Shown: positions 1 to 9,316 of the stretch, piece by piece | Position numbering within the stretch: position 1 is the first letter of the stretch | How the letters are laid out: each line of letters begins with the position of its first letter | Assembly: GCF_040802235.1 (NCBI RefSeq) | Contig: NC_133170.1 | Span: forward strand, 44,587,501-44,651,500 | Reading direction: 5' to 3' | DNA from: Manis javanica | Taxonomy: Eukaryota > Chordata > Mammalia > Pholidota > Manidae | DNA length: 64,000 nucleotides | Notes under the pieces: generated by a model | Told to the model about the DNA's origin: nothing | The model's database searches: none | What the model saw: only the letters and a program-made list of their open reading frames with translations | Translations under genes and position numbers: made by a program

Positions 1-810
1 GACAGTGGAGGAGTTTATGCAGGTGTGGGGCAAAGGGTATATGGAATATCTCTGCACCTTCCTCTCGATGTTTTTGAGAACCTAAAATGGCTCAAAAAAT
101 AGTCTTTAATTTAAAAAAGTTTGTAGGGTCTATAGTAACTACAAATTGCTACCAATTGTAATAATTCACACATTTTTTACAAATCTGGGAAATATTTTTC
201 TAGTATCTGGAACTATTAGACAATTCAGCAAAGAAATGACTCAGTTATTGTAAAATGATTGAAGTTCACATACATCTTCATTGTTTCACTTTTATCCTAA
301 TTAACATTACCAAAAATACCAACCAACATTCATGTAGGAACTACACTTGTTCATTAATTGCAACCATTGTCTGTCCACAAAAATTGTACCCAAATCAATG
401 AAAGTATTCTATGGGAATCAAATAGCTATATGAATTTAGAATAAGGAATGTTATACATTTTATTATTATTTGTAAATTGTATGTTATATATCCTCTTTGT
501 CAGTGTGTGTGTGTGTGTGTACATGCATGTACATGTTTTTTTCAGAGAACCTGTTGTCAAATATTACTATCACATCCCTGTGTACCTAAATGCTATAATT
601 TTTAAGTCGTTTAGCCTAAGAACATCTCTCTCACAACTACCTATTCTGAGGCCTGAAATTCCAACATTGAAGATAATCTCATTAACTTAGAATGTTGAAC
701 CCTTTTAAGAAGCACCTATTTCTCCAAAGGGTACTGATGTAAGCTCAATCATGTAAACCTTAAATTGGAATTTGTGTATCAGATAAGGGTTCATTTTAGT
801 GCCCTGACAA
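1..810. other. Unassigned AT-rich sequence
   Basis: No gene or repeat family is recognisable here. A short GT run lies at about 503-520. The 80-codon open frame at 448-690 runs through that GT run and low-complexity T-rich sequence and has no recognisable domain, so I do not call it a gene. Confidence 0.5.
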
Positions 811-1640
811 GATTTTTTAATTTTTAAATTTAAATTAAATTTAATTTTAATTGCAATACAGTTCATATACAATATTTTATTAGTTTCAGGTATATAACAT
901 AGTGATTGCCTATTGTCTACATTATCAAATGCTCACCATGATAAGTGCAGTTGCCATCTGTCACCATACAAAGATACTGCAATATTATTGACTATGTTCC
1001 CTGTGCTGTACTTTTATTTCTGTGACTTTATTTTGTAATAGGATGTTTGTGCCTCTTTATACCCTTTACCTATTTCACTCAGTCTCCCACTCTCATCCCC
1101 TGTGGTAACTCAAATAGTTGTCTATTTCTTTGAGTAAATTACAAAGAGTGTGATCCAGTCTGTTCTATGGGCTTATTTTGGTTTGTTTTGTTGTTTTAGA
1201 TTCCACAAATAAGTGAAGTCATATGGTATTTGTTTTTCTCTGACTTAATCTAACTTAGCATAGTACCCTCTAGGTCCATCCATGTAGTTGCAAGTGGGGC
1301 AAGATTTCTTCTTTTTATGGCTGAGTAATATTCCATCATGTGTGTGTATGTGTATGTATCCATTCACTTATTAAAGGACAGTTAGGTTGCTTCCATATCT
1401 TGGCTATTGTAAATAATTTTGCGATAAACATAGAAGTGTATGTCTTTTTGAATTAGTGATTTTGTTTTCTTTGGGTTAATTCCCAGAAGTGGAATTGCTG
1501 GGTCAAATGGCACATTTATTTTTAAATTTTTGAGGACCCTCCATACTGTCTTTTATAGTGTCTGCACCTATTTACACTCCCACCAACAGTGTACAGGGTC
1601 TCTTTTTTCTCCACACACTTGCCAACACCTGTTATTTTAA
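811..1640 (-). mobile_element. Old L1 3' end (3'UTR and ORF2 C-terminus)
   Basis: Read on the minus strand, this is the C-terminal coding part of L1 ORF2 followed by an AT-rich 3'UTR. The plus strand shows the standard antisense landmarks: a stretch around 1315-1335 corresponding to the YTMEYYSA region, the 'agaagtggaattgctgggtcaaatgg' class of motif near 1485-1510, and 'ctcccaccaacagtgta' near 1577. The frame is broken throughout. The T-rich start at 811-850 would be the decayed A-tail. No target-site duplication is visible. This is an old mammalian L1M-type copy; the subfamily is not assigned. Confidence 0.85.
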
Positions 1641-1792
1641 ATTGAAATTTTACGTTTTTTTGAATCATAGAAAGATAAAACTAAACAAAACTTAGAGGAG
1701 ACTAAGGCTTCAAGAGATTGATGGTCAAAAAAAATCATAGAACTAGTTAAGTAATAATAATGATATTGAGTTCATTAACTGGATCCTCATAT

Positions 1793-2166
1793 GCTGTGAT
1801 CTGAATGTGTACTCACAAAATTCACAGGTTGGAATCCTAACCCCCAAAGATAATGGTTTTAGCAGGTAGGGCCTTTGGGAGGCGACAAGGTCATGAGGAT
1901 GGTGTCCCCGGGATTAGGATTGGTGCTCGTCTAAGAGAGACCCCACAGAACTCCCAAGCCCTTGGTCTGCCATGTGCAGGAGGATACAGCAAGGACTCTG
2001 TGACCTGGGAGACAGCCTTCACTCAGCTATGGAGTGAAGGAGAAATAAGCTGCACTCTGATTTCACCCTTCCATCCTCCAGAACTGTGGGCATTAAAGTT
2101 TTGCTGTTTGTAAGTGACCTATCTATGGTAACTTGTTAATAGCTGCCTGAACAGACTAAGACACAC
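1793..2166 (+). mobile_element. MLT1-like (ERVL-MaLR) solo LTR
   Basis: The sequence follows the MLT1 LTR layout: a 5' part with 'ggaatcctaaccccca' near 1832, 'gggcctttgggagg' near 1868, 'ggtcatgagga' near 1889, then 'cctccagaactgtggg' near 2074 and a terminal 'cagactaagacaca'. It starts with TG and ends in CA, as LTRs do. The 86-codon open frame at 1853-2113 lies inside the LTR and is not a gene. No internal MaLR sequence flanks it, so it is a solo LTR. A second MLT1 in the same orientation is at 50375-50735. Confidence 0.8.
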
Positions 2167-2345
2167 TATGCCAGTCAGTATACTAAGAACGTAATATGAA
2201 TTATTTTATTTCTCACACTGGTCTTTTGTTACTACTTCATTTTGGCCATTTTACAGATAAGGAAACAGGCACAATGACTTTTTAAGAAGTTTGTCCCCAA
2301 GTTCCCATGCTCAGATCATAGAACTCACATGTGGGTCCCACTGTA
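2167..2345 (-). mobile_element. MIR SINE fragment
   Basis: The plus strand reads as the reverse complement of MIR: 'attttacagataaggaaacagg' class sequence at about 2250-2270, followed by the region that normally reads as 'cacacagctagtaa' and 'gaacccagg', here strongly diverged. It abuts the MLT1 LTR. The family call rests on the core order only. Confidence 0.65.
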
Positions 2346-2359
2346 TAATTAAAGGGCCT

Positions 2360-2891
2360 GTTCTTTTTTACCTCAGCTCTGTTGAAATATGATTGACACA
2401 TAGCATTGTATAAGTTTAAGGTGTACAGTGCATTGATTTGATATACTTCTATATTGCAAAATGATTACCACCATAGCATTAATTAACACCTCCATTACAT
2501 CACATAATTACCATTTCTTTTTTGTGGTGAGAACACTTAATATTTATTCTCTTAGCAACTTCCAAATAATAATACAGTATTATTAACTATAATCACCATG
2601 CATTACAATAGATCCCTAGAACTTATTTATCTTATAATTGGAAGTTTGTATTCTTTGGCCAACATCTCTCCATTTGCCCCAACACTCAGCCCCTAGTAAG
2701 CACTATTGTACTCTCCTTTTCTATAAATCTGGCTTTTTTAGTCCACACATAAGTGACATTATACAGTACTGATATTTCTCTGTCTGACTTATTTCACTTA
2801 GCATAATGTCCTTAAGATCCACCCATGTTGATACAAATGGCAAGATTTCCTTTCTTATGGCTGAAAAATAATCCAGTTCGTGCACACGTGA

Positions 2892-2932
<41 letters not shown>

Positions 2933-3565
2933 TCACATCTTTATCCATTAATCCATCAACAGGCACTTAGGTTGTTTCCACATCCTGGCCATTATGAATA
3001 ATGCAGCAATGTACATGGTAGTGCAGATATTTCTTTGAGATTCTGTTTTTATTTCTTTGGTATGTATACCCAGAAGTGGGAAATCTGGGTCATATGATAG
3101 TTCTATTTTTAATTTTTTGAGGAACCTCCTTACTGTTTTCCATAGTGGCTGAACTAATTTGCATTCCCACCAGCAGTGTACCAGGGTTCCCTTTTTTCCA
3201 CATCCCCTTCAATCCTTGTTATTTATTTGTATTCTTGATGATAGCCACTCTAGCAGGTATGAGATGATATCTTGATATGGTTTTTATTTGCATTTTGTTG
3301 ATGATTATTGATGTTAAACACCTTTTCATGTAACTGTTGACCATTTGTATGCCTTGTTTGGAAAAATATTTATTCACTTCCTTTACCCATTTTTTTCCCT
3401 CCTCTGCCCATTTTTAAGTTGGATTATTTGTTTTGTTGTATTCAATTGTATGATTTTTTAAAATATATTTTAGAAATTAATAGATATATGATTTGCAAAT
3501 ATTTTCTCCCATTCTGCATGTAGCCTTTTGATTTTGTTAATTCTTTTGCTGTGCAGAAACCTTGG
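2360..3565 (-). mobile_element. Old L1 3' end (3'UTR and ORF2 C-terminal half)
   Basis: On the minus strand this runs from ORF2 C-terminal coding sequence (3565 down to about 2730) into an L1M-type 3'UTR (about 2730-2360). A minus-strand open frame at 2721-2966 still contains the L1 ORF2 tail signature (YFSAIRKEILPF, then [15 protein letters not shown]). A TG dinucleotide array at 2893-2929 has expanded inside the coding relic. The left part, with 'ttgacacatagcattgtata' and 'aaggtgtacagtgca', is typical of old L1 3'UTRs. Decayed, with no visible target-site duplication. Confidence 0.85.
2893..2929. repeat. (TG)n microsatellite
   Basis: An uninterrupted TG run lies inside the decayed L1 ORF2 relic. 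In the antisense L1 frame it adds a run of Thr-His codons, a later expansion. Confidence 0.95.
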
Positions 3566-3574
3566 AATTATTGG

Positions 3575-3935
3575 TCTTAGAATTAGTTGTTCTAGGCTGG
3601 GCTTACCTGATCTTGGCTGGGCTCACTCATGTGTCTGCAGGCTGGAGGCTTTGTTTCAGACAAGGGGGCACCGCGGCAGCTTATCTGCAGCAATTCTGCT
3701 TCATATGCCAGGCCTGCTTCTGGGACCACTGGGCGTGTCCAGCCATGCCCTTCTCATGACAATGGCTTTTTCAAGCCTCTGCTTGTAGGACATTTGCTAA
3801 TGAATCACTAACCAGAGAAAGTTACACAATTTAAACCAAACTCAGACAAAGGAGAAATAAGCTGCACCCACAATAAGAGGACACTGTAAAGTTTCTTCCA
3901 CAAAGATATGTGCATGGGGGAGGTGACTGGCAGAG
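3575..3935. other. Possible diverged interspersed repeat, family not identified
   Basis: This GC-richer stretch has a layout that I associate with a high-copy mammalian repeat ('ggctgggctcactcatgtgtctgcagg', later 'tcaagcctctgcttg' and 'acatttgctaatg'), but I cannot name the family. Overlapping open frames in three registers (3528-3811) are short and show no domain. Confidence 0.35.
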
Positions 3936-3939
3936 TCTA

Positions 3940-4640
3940 TTAATCTACCTCAGAAAGCAAGGTTGATGTACCATAGACACTGGAAGCAAACAGCGTTTCA
4001 CTGGAAGCCAAGTGAAGAGCGTGTGTCAAGGAGAACACCATCTTCTCGTCTGTGTTAAATGTTGCTGGTAGGTCAAGTGAGATGAGGACTGAGATTTGAA
4101 TGGTGGAGGCAATGAGTGAGCCTGAAAAGAGCAATTTCATTACACTGTTGGGGACAATATTCAGATTGGTGGAGATTTAGGAGAGAATAGTGGGAGAGAG
4201 ATTGTAGAAGAAAATCATAAAAAACACTTTCATAGATTTTTTTCTGCTGCAAAAGTATAGAGAGATGGACTGGTACCTGACTAAAAAATGGCATCAAAAG
4301 AGATGTATTTATTTATTTATGTTAATATGGGATAAATAATAGCAGGTTTATATGCTGATGGAAGTCACTCAGTAGATGATGGGAAATTGATGTTGTAATA
4401 CAAAGAACAGAGAATTGTGATGTCTTCCAAATAGGCAGGATGAAATAGAATCGAGTTCATAATTGGAAGGATGGTGTTTCCATAGAAGCCTGGAGAATTT
4501 ATGTGTGGTATCTGAAGGGAAGGTAGAGTATATGCTGGCATTGGATAGCTGTGGCCATGCAAGTCTGTAGAAGCTCCCTAGGGTACCAGAGACCTCCCAA
4601 CTCTGGAACTCTTTAGCACAAAAGTAGAGAACTATCAGCA
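3940..4640 (-). mobile_element. L2 LINE fragment (reverse-transcriptase region)
   Basis: Minus-strand translation at 3940-4140 contains ISLDLPATFNTDEK, which fits the L2/CR1 reverse-transcriptase block normally read as an L-D-L-(S)-A-F-D-T motif; here the key Asp is Asn. The plus strand reads 'ggtaggtcaagtgagatgaggactgag' at about 4070-4095, the same antisense L2 landmark region found at 56380-56450. Sequence to the right (4320-4640) continues the L2 5' portion with heavy decay. Non-functional. Confidence 0.7.
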
Positions 4641-4714
4641 TAATCATCTACCACTAAACATTTTCATTTTCTGTGTCAACTCACAATTTTACTTTTTATA
4701 ATTTTCAACTAGCC

Positions 4715-4716
<2 letters not shown>

Positions 4717-4766
<50 letters not shown>
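4717..4766. repeat. (CA)n microsatellite
   Basis: A pure CA run of about 50 bases. The 62-codon open frame across it is an artefact of the repeat. Confidence 0.95.
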
Positions 4767-4769
<3 letters not shown>

Positions 4770-5680
4770 CTATATTGGAAATCAGTATAAAAACATTCCT
4801 ATCTCTACTCCAAATATTCAAAATCACATTAAAGTGCTTTCATTTCTTAATGTTGCTTTAAACTTGAGAGTTTAAGTCTTTATATCCCAACTGAACTAAC
4901 TGCATGGTTGAAATTACTCTTGAAGTACCTCTTACAGGACTAAGCACCTGAAACATTTAGAGACAAGAATTCACCATTCCCTTCATAGTGATTGGGTATT
5001 AAGAGTTTCTTTTTGCTGAGACTAAAGCTTGATTGACTGAATGAATAAGAAGCCCCAAGTATACTTGTAGCAGTCAAAGAAAAAGAAATAACTAAGTTAA
5101 GAGAAAAATAAAAGCTAAGGGTGAATAAAATATCCTATAATATCTTAGGACCTAGGTGGAATTTGGCAAAGAACAGTATTTGTTCTCTTTATTATGAATT
5201 TTGTTTTCAGAAAGCAGCAAAAATTGTGTCCTTTCTAAAGTATTTCTATTCTTTTAACTAGAGCATCTTGATATTCTGTCACAGAATCTCTGCTTTTTTT
5301 TCTCTTCTGCCATCAGTGAAAGCAACCATTTGCAATAGTTTGGGGTGACTTTGTTTTCACACCAGATCGCTTAGGACAATGTTGTGAATGAAAACACATA
5401 ATGCTACAATATGAACCTGTCCTTATAATAAAACACTGGAGGTGATAAAGGCTGGCAGATGGATTCTAAACTAAAAGAATCCATCCCCATGAATTCATCT
5501 TTTATAAACCAAATTCAATACCAGGGATAAGATGGAGATTTGGGATATGTTTTGCCAAGGATTTTGTCCTCATTCCTGGTATTGGGATCATCCTTGTGAC
5601 TATAGGATTTCATGCATTTTCTGTATGGTGTGATCTCAGCCAGCCTCTGCTAGGTGATGCCCACTTGCTATGGGGGCTCT
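4770..5680. other. Unassigned sequence
   Basis: No repeat family, coding exon or RNA gene is recognisable in this AT-rich stretch. Confidence 0.5.
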
Positions 5681-5681
5681 C

Positions 5682-5930
5682 AGTCATCCCCATCACCATT
5701 ATCACCATCATTGCCACCATCACCATCACCACCATCATCACTACCATCACACCATCATCACCATTATCACCATCACCACCATCACAATCGTCACCATCAC
5801 CATCACCACCGTCACCATCACCATCATCAAAACCACCATCACCATCACCACCAAAACCACCATCAGCATCAACACCACCACCACCATCACCATCACCACC
5901 ATCATTATCACCTTCACCATTACCATCATC
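5682..5930. repeat. CAC/CAT trinucleotide tract, about 250 bp
   Basis: The tract is almost entirely CAC, CAT, ATC and ACC triplets in an irregular (CACCAT)n-like pattern. All three plus frames stay open, giving Ser/Pro-, His- and Thr/Ile-rich peptides, and one minus frame gives a Met/Val peptide. This comes from the absence of stop codons in the repeat and does not indicate coding. Confidence 0.95.
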
Positions 5931-6237
5931 TGGGTATACATTTTGGTATAAACACTGCAGTGCTTTCTAACTATGTACTGTAGTCTGGTGTGAGAAAATT
6001 GTTTTAAATGACTGCTTTTAAAGCTTTAAATGAGCTATCTTTGAGGAAATTTTGAAATTTATTTCCTTTGCAAGAAAAAAAAGACATAACCATTTAAAAT
6101 TAAAACCAGCCTTGCAAATGAGCTAAAACTATTTTCTTTCCATTTTGACTAAAAAGTCACATACTGTACACCTTTTGCCAAGTCATGTGTAAACAAAATA
6201 AGATTCTTTTCTCATAAAGGAACTGAGACTGCTCATG

Positions 6238-6419
6238 ACCATGTCTGGAGACATTTTTGCTCATTGCAGTGTAGGAAGGAGTTGTTCCTGGCCTCTGGTA
6301 GGTAGAATGAGAGATATGGCTAAACATTTTATAATACTAAAGACTACCTCCTCTCCCCCGAGAAAGAATTATGTCGCCCCAAATTGCATAGACTTGTTGA
6401 GGTTGAGAAACCCTCTGTA
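6238..6419 (+). mobile_element. MER5A-like hAT-Charlie fragment
   Basis: Contains 'catgtctggagacatttttg' at about 6240 and ends with 'gaggttgagaaaccctctg' at 6401-6419, the MER5A middle and terminal repeat. The central portion is diverged. This is a non-autonomous DNA transposon relic with no coding capacity. Confidence 0.7.
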
Positions 6420-7131
6420 AGAAGATAATTATTATCTATTCATCATACCATTTCCTAGTAAGTCCAGAAAGGTTAATTTCTTCTTCCAACATTAAAATAG
6501 ATCCTCACTGGTTTTTCACCTCCTATGTAGAATGAAGACATGGAAGACCTTCACTTATGTAACACCAAGTAAAATATGGATAATACAAAAAATCTCACAT
6601 ATTTATGTGACTATTGAAGAATTCTAGATGCAGGAAAGCCTTAATGAACTGATCTCCAGAGAATGGAGCACTGCACAGTTGAGTAGTGAGCTGCAGCAGA
6701 TTCTGGGGCAAAAATTGGGTCTGAATCTAGACAGATGATGGAGAAAGCCTGCCAGGGAAGGTTGGGAAGAAGGCAATTGAGCCACTGGCAACAGTAGCAG
6801 TAGGTGGGATGGATTGGCATCTGGAAAACCCAATAATAGTTTGTTTGGCATAACAAAGCTCCATGCTTCACCTTTCCTCTCATTTTTATGAAAAAGAGAA
6901 AAGAAAAGTAGGACTAAAAAGCAGAAACTGGGTGGTCTTGACTCTCAGTTAGGAGAACTGCTGAACCAAATCATTCTGTCTCACCCGATTCCTTTCTTGA
7001 CTTCAGACTCACACATTAAAAAAAAAAGTCTAGCCCCTAGAAGACAGGAGAGGCACTTACGGTGGAGAAAGTCGCAATAACCGGTGGTGGGTGAATTTTC
7101 TTAAAACTGTGGCTCAGTCATACTCATGGTG
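6420..7131. other. Unassigned sequence
   Basis: No feature is recognised. The two overlapping minus-strand frames at 6624-6883 (75-80 codons) have no known domain. Confidence 0.5.
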
Positions 7132-7142
7132 AAATCTCTTTA
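7132..7142. repeat. Target-site duplication, left copy (L1 chimera)
   Basis: AAATCTCTTTA, repeated perfectly at 15052-15062. The two copies bracket the complete L1 plus its retroviral 3' extension, which shows that they inserted together. Confidence 0.9.
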
Positions 7143-7164
7143 TTTTATTTTATTTATTTTTTTT
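7143..7164 (-). other. Poly(A) tail of the chimeric L1
   Basis: T-rich on the plus strand with scattered A, which is A-rich on the element's sense strand. It sits directly between the left target-site duplication and the retroviral end. Confidence 0.85.
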
Positions 7165-7182
7165 GAGAGGGCATCTCTCATA

Positions 7183-7188
7183 TTTATT
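7183..7188 (-). promoter_or_regulatory. AATAAA polyadenylation signal
   Basis: On the minus strand AATAAA lies about 18 bases before the junction with the A-tail, the usual spacing for cleavage. The same hexamer with the same spacing is kept in the second copy at 48017-48022. Confidence 0.8.
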
Positions 7189-7488
7189 GATCAAATGGTT
7201 GTTAACAACAATAAAATTCTGTATAGGGGACTCAATGCACAATCATTAATCAACCCCAAGCCTAATTCTCAACAGTCTCCAATCTTCTGAAGCATAACGA
7301 ACAAGTTCTTACATGGTGAACAAATTGTTACATAGTGAATAAGTTCTTACATGGTGAACAGTGCAAGGGCAGTCATCACAGAAACTTTCTGTTTTGATCA
7401 CACATCATGAACTATAAACAATCAGGTCAAATATGATTATTTGTTTGATTTTTATACTTGATTTATATGTGAATATCACATTTCTCCA

Positions 7489-7489
<1 letters not shown>

Positions 7490-7519
<30 letters not shown>

Positions 7520-7528
7520 TATTATTTT
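7490..7528. repeat. (ATT)n run inside the retroviral end
   Basis: An ATT array with one interruption. It is shorter in the sister copy (about 48330-48345), so it has varied in length since the copies split. Confidence 0.9.
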
Positions 7529-8122
7529 TAATAAAATGCTGAAGTGGTAGGTAGACACAATGTAAAGGTAGAAAACATAGTGCTGTAAGAGGGCAAATGT
7601 AGATGATCAGGGGTTTGCCTATAGACTAAGTATTAATCCAAGCTAGACAAGGGCAACAAAACATCCATGGATGCAGAAGATTTCTCTCAAGACAGGCACG
7701 GTGAGGTTCTAAGCCTCACCTCTGTTGATACCCAATTTCTCACCTGATGGCCCTCCTGCGACTGTGCCTGTCTTAGGTTGTTCCTCCCTTGAGGAATCTT
7801 ACCCGTCTCTGGCTAAGCAGTCATCTTCCGGGGCCATACAGGGAAATGTAAAGTTGGTAAGTGAGAGAGAAGCCATGTTGTTTGAAAAGGTTAGCTTTTT
7901 ACTTCTTTACAGATTTATGCCCTGTGGCTTCTATGCCCAGCATTTGTCTTGATGTATCTTTACCACTTGGAAGAATTATGATACTCGGTAATTTCGATAT
8001 GAGGCATGAATTCTACTTAAGGGTTGTAATTAGGAAGGAAGAAGAAAAGCTATAGAGGTAGCAGATGGAAGAAAACATGTGAAGATTGATAATTTCTTTG
8101 ACAAATCTTCTTGTAGACTAAC

Positions 8123-8533
8123 TTAAGCATGTATAGGTTTTAAACTACTAACTAAATTGCACACACATATTAACATAATCGGAATACAGTTATATAAACA
8201 AAGCAGATCTATAATTACCAGCCATCTCCAGTAAAGCCAAGAAAACCAGTTAGGCACCCTAGGCATTTGTGAAAATTTGTCTATGATATGATGGATATTG
8301 TCCAACTGTACTTGAACAGTCTGAGAGAAATCAGACAAATTAAAGCAACCCATTTCTGGGAACTGTTCACATCCCATATGTTCTTTTAACCATAGATAGT
8401 CTATAGTTGTAAGATTTTGGAGCACTACAACTTGCACTTCTCCTAATTCTTGGTTGAGTTCCAACAGTATAGATCCAGTCAAATTTGTTGTTTTACTGTA
8501 TGCACAGGCCAGCTTAGATATCTCCTTCTTCAT
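8123..8533 (-). pseudogene. env: Retroviral envelope transmembrane (TM) subunit fragment, uninterrupted frame
   Basis: A 136-codon frame with the layout of a class II (betaretrovirus-like) TM ectodomain and anchor. It has a heptad-like segment (residues about 20-50), an LQNLTTIDYLWL block (about 38-49), a cysteine loop GCEQFPEMGCFNLSD (about 54-68), an amphipathic stretch, a tryptophan-rich membrane-proximal segment (about 92-104) and a hydrophobic anchor (about 105-128). In this group the loop usually ends in two adjacent cysteines (CX6CC); here the first of the pair is Gly. The upstream surface-subunit part is frame-broken, so no complete envelope is encoded. It lies in the 3' extension of an L1, not in an intact provirus. 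That it is translated is not shown. Confidence 0.75.
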
Positions 8534-8967
8534 TCCAATGGCAAGTCCAAGAAACGGTGGGATGGATGCAGGTACAACTGCAACAGCGCCAGGATATTTG
8601 TTGAAGTTTTTTGATGATCATCTTCTGGAATGACTCTTCCAGAGAATGTTGATGATGGAAGTTCTTCTTTATATCGTATCTTAATTTGTTTTCTAGGTAA
8701 CGAAATTAGGCTTTGATCCTCTGGATAAACACAAACAAACCCTTTGCCCACACTTTGATTTACCCTTTATACCATTGTGAAGAACTTTTTGGAGATCACC
8801 ACACAGGAACTGCTTTTTACTTTTTTTAAGAGAAAGGAATATTATCAGAAAAATGTATTTCCATAGCTGATCATCTGACACCCTTTAAATGATCAAAATT
8901 AAGGATATTTAAAGCATGCATTAATCATTGATTTAGTTAGTTTTATCCTATCAGGGAGTAATCCCCC
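8534..8967 (-). pseudogene. env: Retroviral envelope surface-subunit remnant, frame-broken
   Basis: Directly upstream of the TM frame on the minus strand, coding-like stretches continue in different registers (8530-8751 and 8693-8881), separated by frameshifts. Their position before TM, their Cys- and basic-rich character and the contiguity argue for the C-terminal part of the surface subunit. The 5' part of env is absent because the retroviral segment begins here, at the L1 A-tail relic. Non-functional. The assignment rests mainly on position. Confidence 0.55.
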
Positions 8968-8985
8968 TTTTCTTTCTTTTTTTTT
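8968..8985 (-). other. Relic internal L1 A-tail at the L1-retrovirus junction
   Basis: On the element's sense strand this is a run of A with two G interruptions, exactly where an ordinary L1 of this type would end. Retroviral sequence follows directly. It marks the original 3' end of the progenitor L1. Confidence 0.8.
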
Positions 8986-9316
8986 GTAATCATTAATCTA
9001 CAATTACATGAAGAATATTATGTTTACTAGGCTCTCCCCTATACCAGGTCCCACCCACAAACCCCTTTACAGTCACTGTCCATCAGCATAGAAAAATGTT
9101 GTAGAATCACTACTTGTCTTCTCTGTGTTGTACAGCCCTCCCCTTTCTCCCAGCCACCCATTATTCATGCTAATCATAATACCCCTTTCTTCTTCCCCCC
9201 ACTTAACCCTTCCTACCCACCCATCCTCCCCAGTCCCTTTCCCTTTGGTACCTGTTAGTCCACTCTTGGGTTCTGTGTTCTGCTGCTGTTTTGTTCTTTC
9301 AGTTTTTCCTTTGTTC
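8986..9316 (-). mobile_element. L1 3'UTR proper
   Basis: About 330 bases between the ORF2 stop and the relic A-tail. It is purine-rich on the sense strand, as L1 3'UTRs usually are (the plus strand shows C/T tracts near 9130-9250). The 84-codon minus frame at 9073-9327 and the plus frame at 9125-9337 are by-products of this composition. Confidence 0.8.

Larger units (their letters stand above)
7165..8122 (-). mobile_element. Retroviral 3' non-coding region, probable LTR (U3-R part)
   Basis: This lies downstream of the env frame on the minus strand and ends at the poly(A) tail. The order env, non-coding, poly(A) site matches the 3' end of a retroviral transcript, so at least the distal part is probably LTR U3-R. 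The U3 start could not be fixed: I saw no clear polypurine tract followed by TG. The distal 620 bases (7165-7785) recur at 47999-48617 and look about nine-tenths identical by eye. An ATT trinucleotide run (7490-7528) lies inside. The open frames at 7725-8055 are short, unrelated to known domains and on the opposite strand. Confidence 0.7.

Noticed and set aside
1853..2113. 86-codon plus-strand frame
   Set aside because: Inside an MLT1 LTR.
5596..5983. Overlapping Ser/Pro-, His- and Thr-rich open frames
   Set aside because: Produced by the CAC/CAT repeat, which contains no stop codon.
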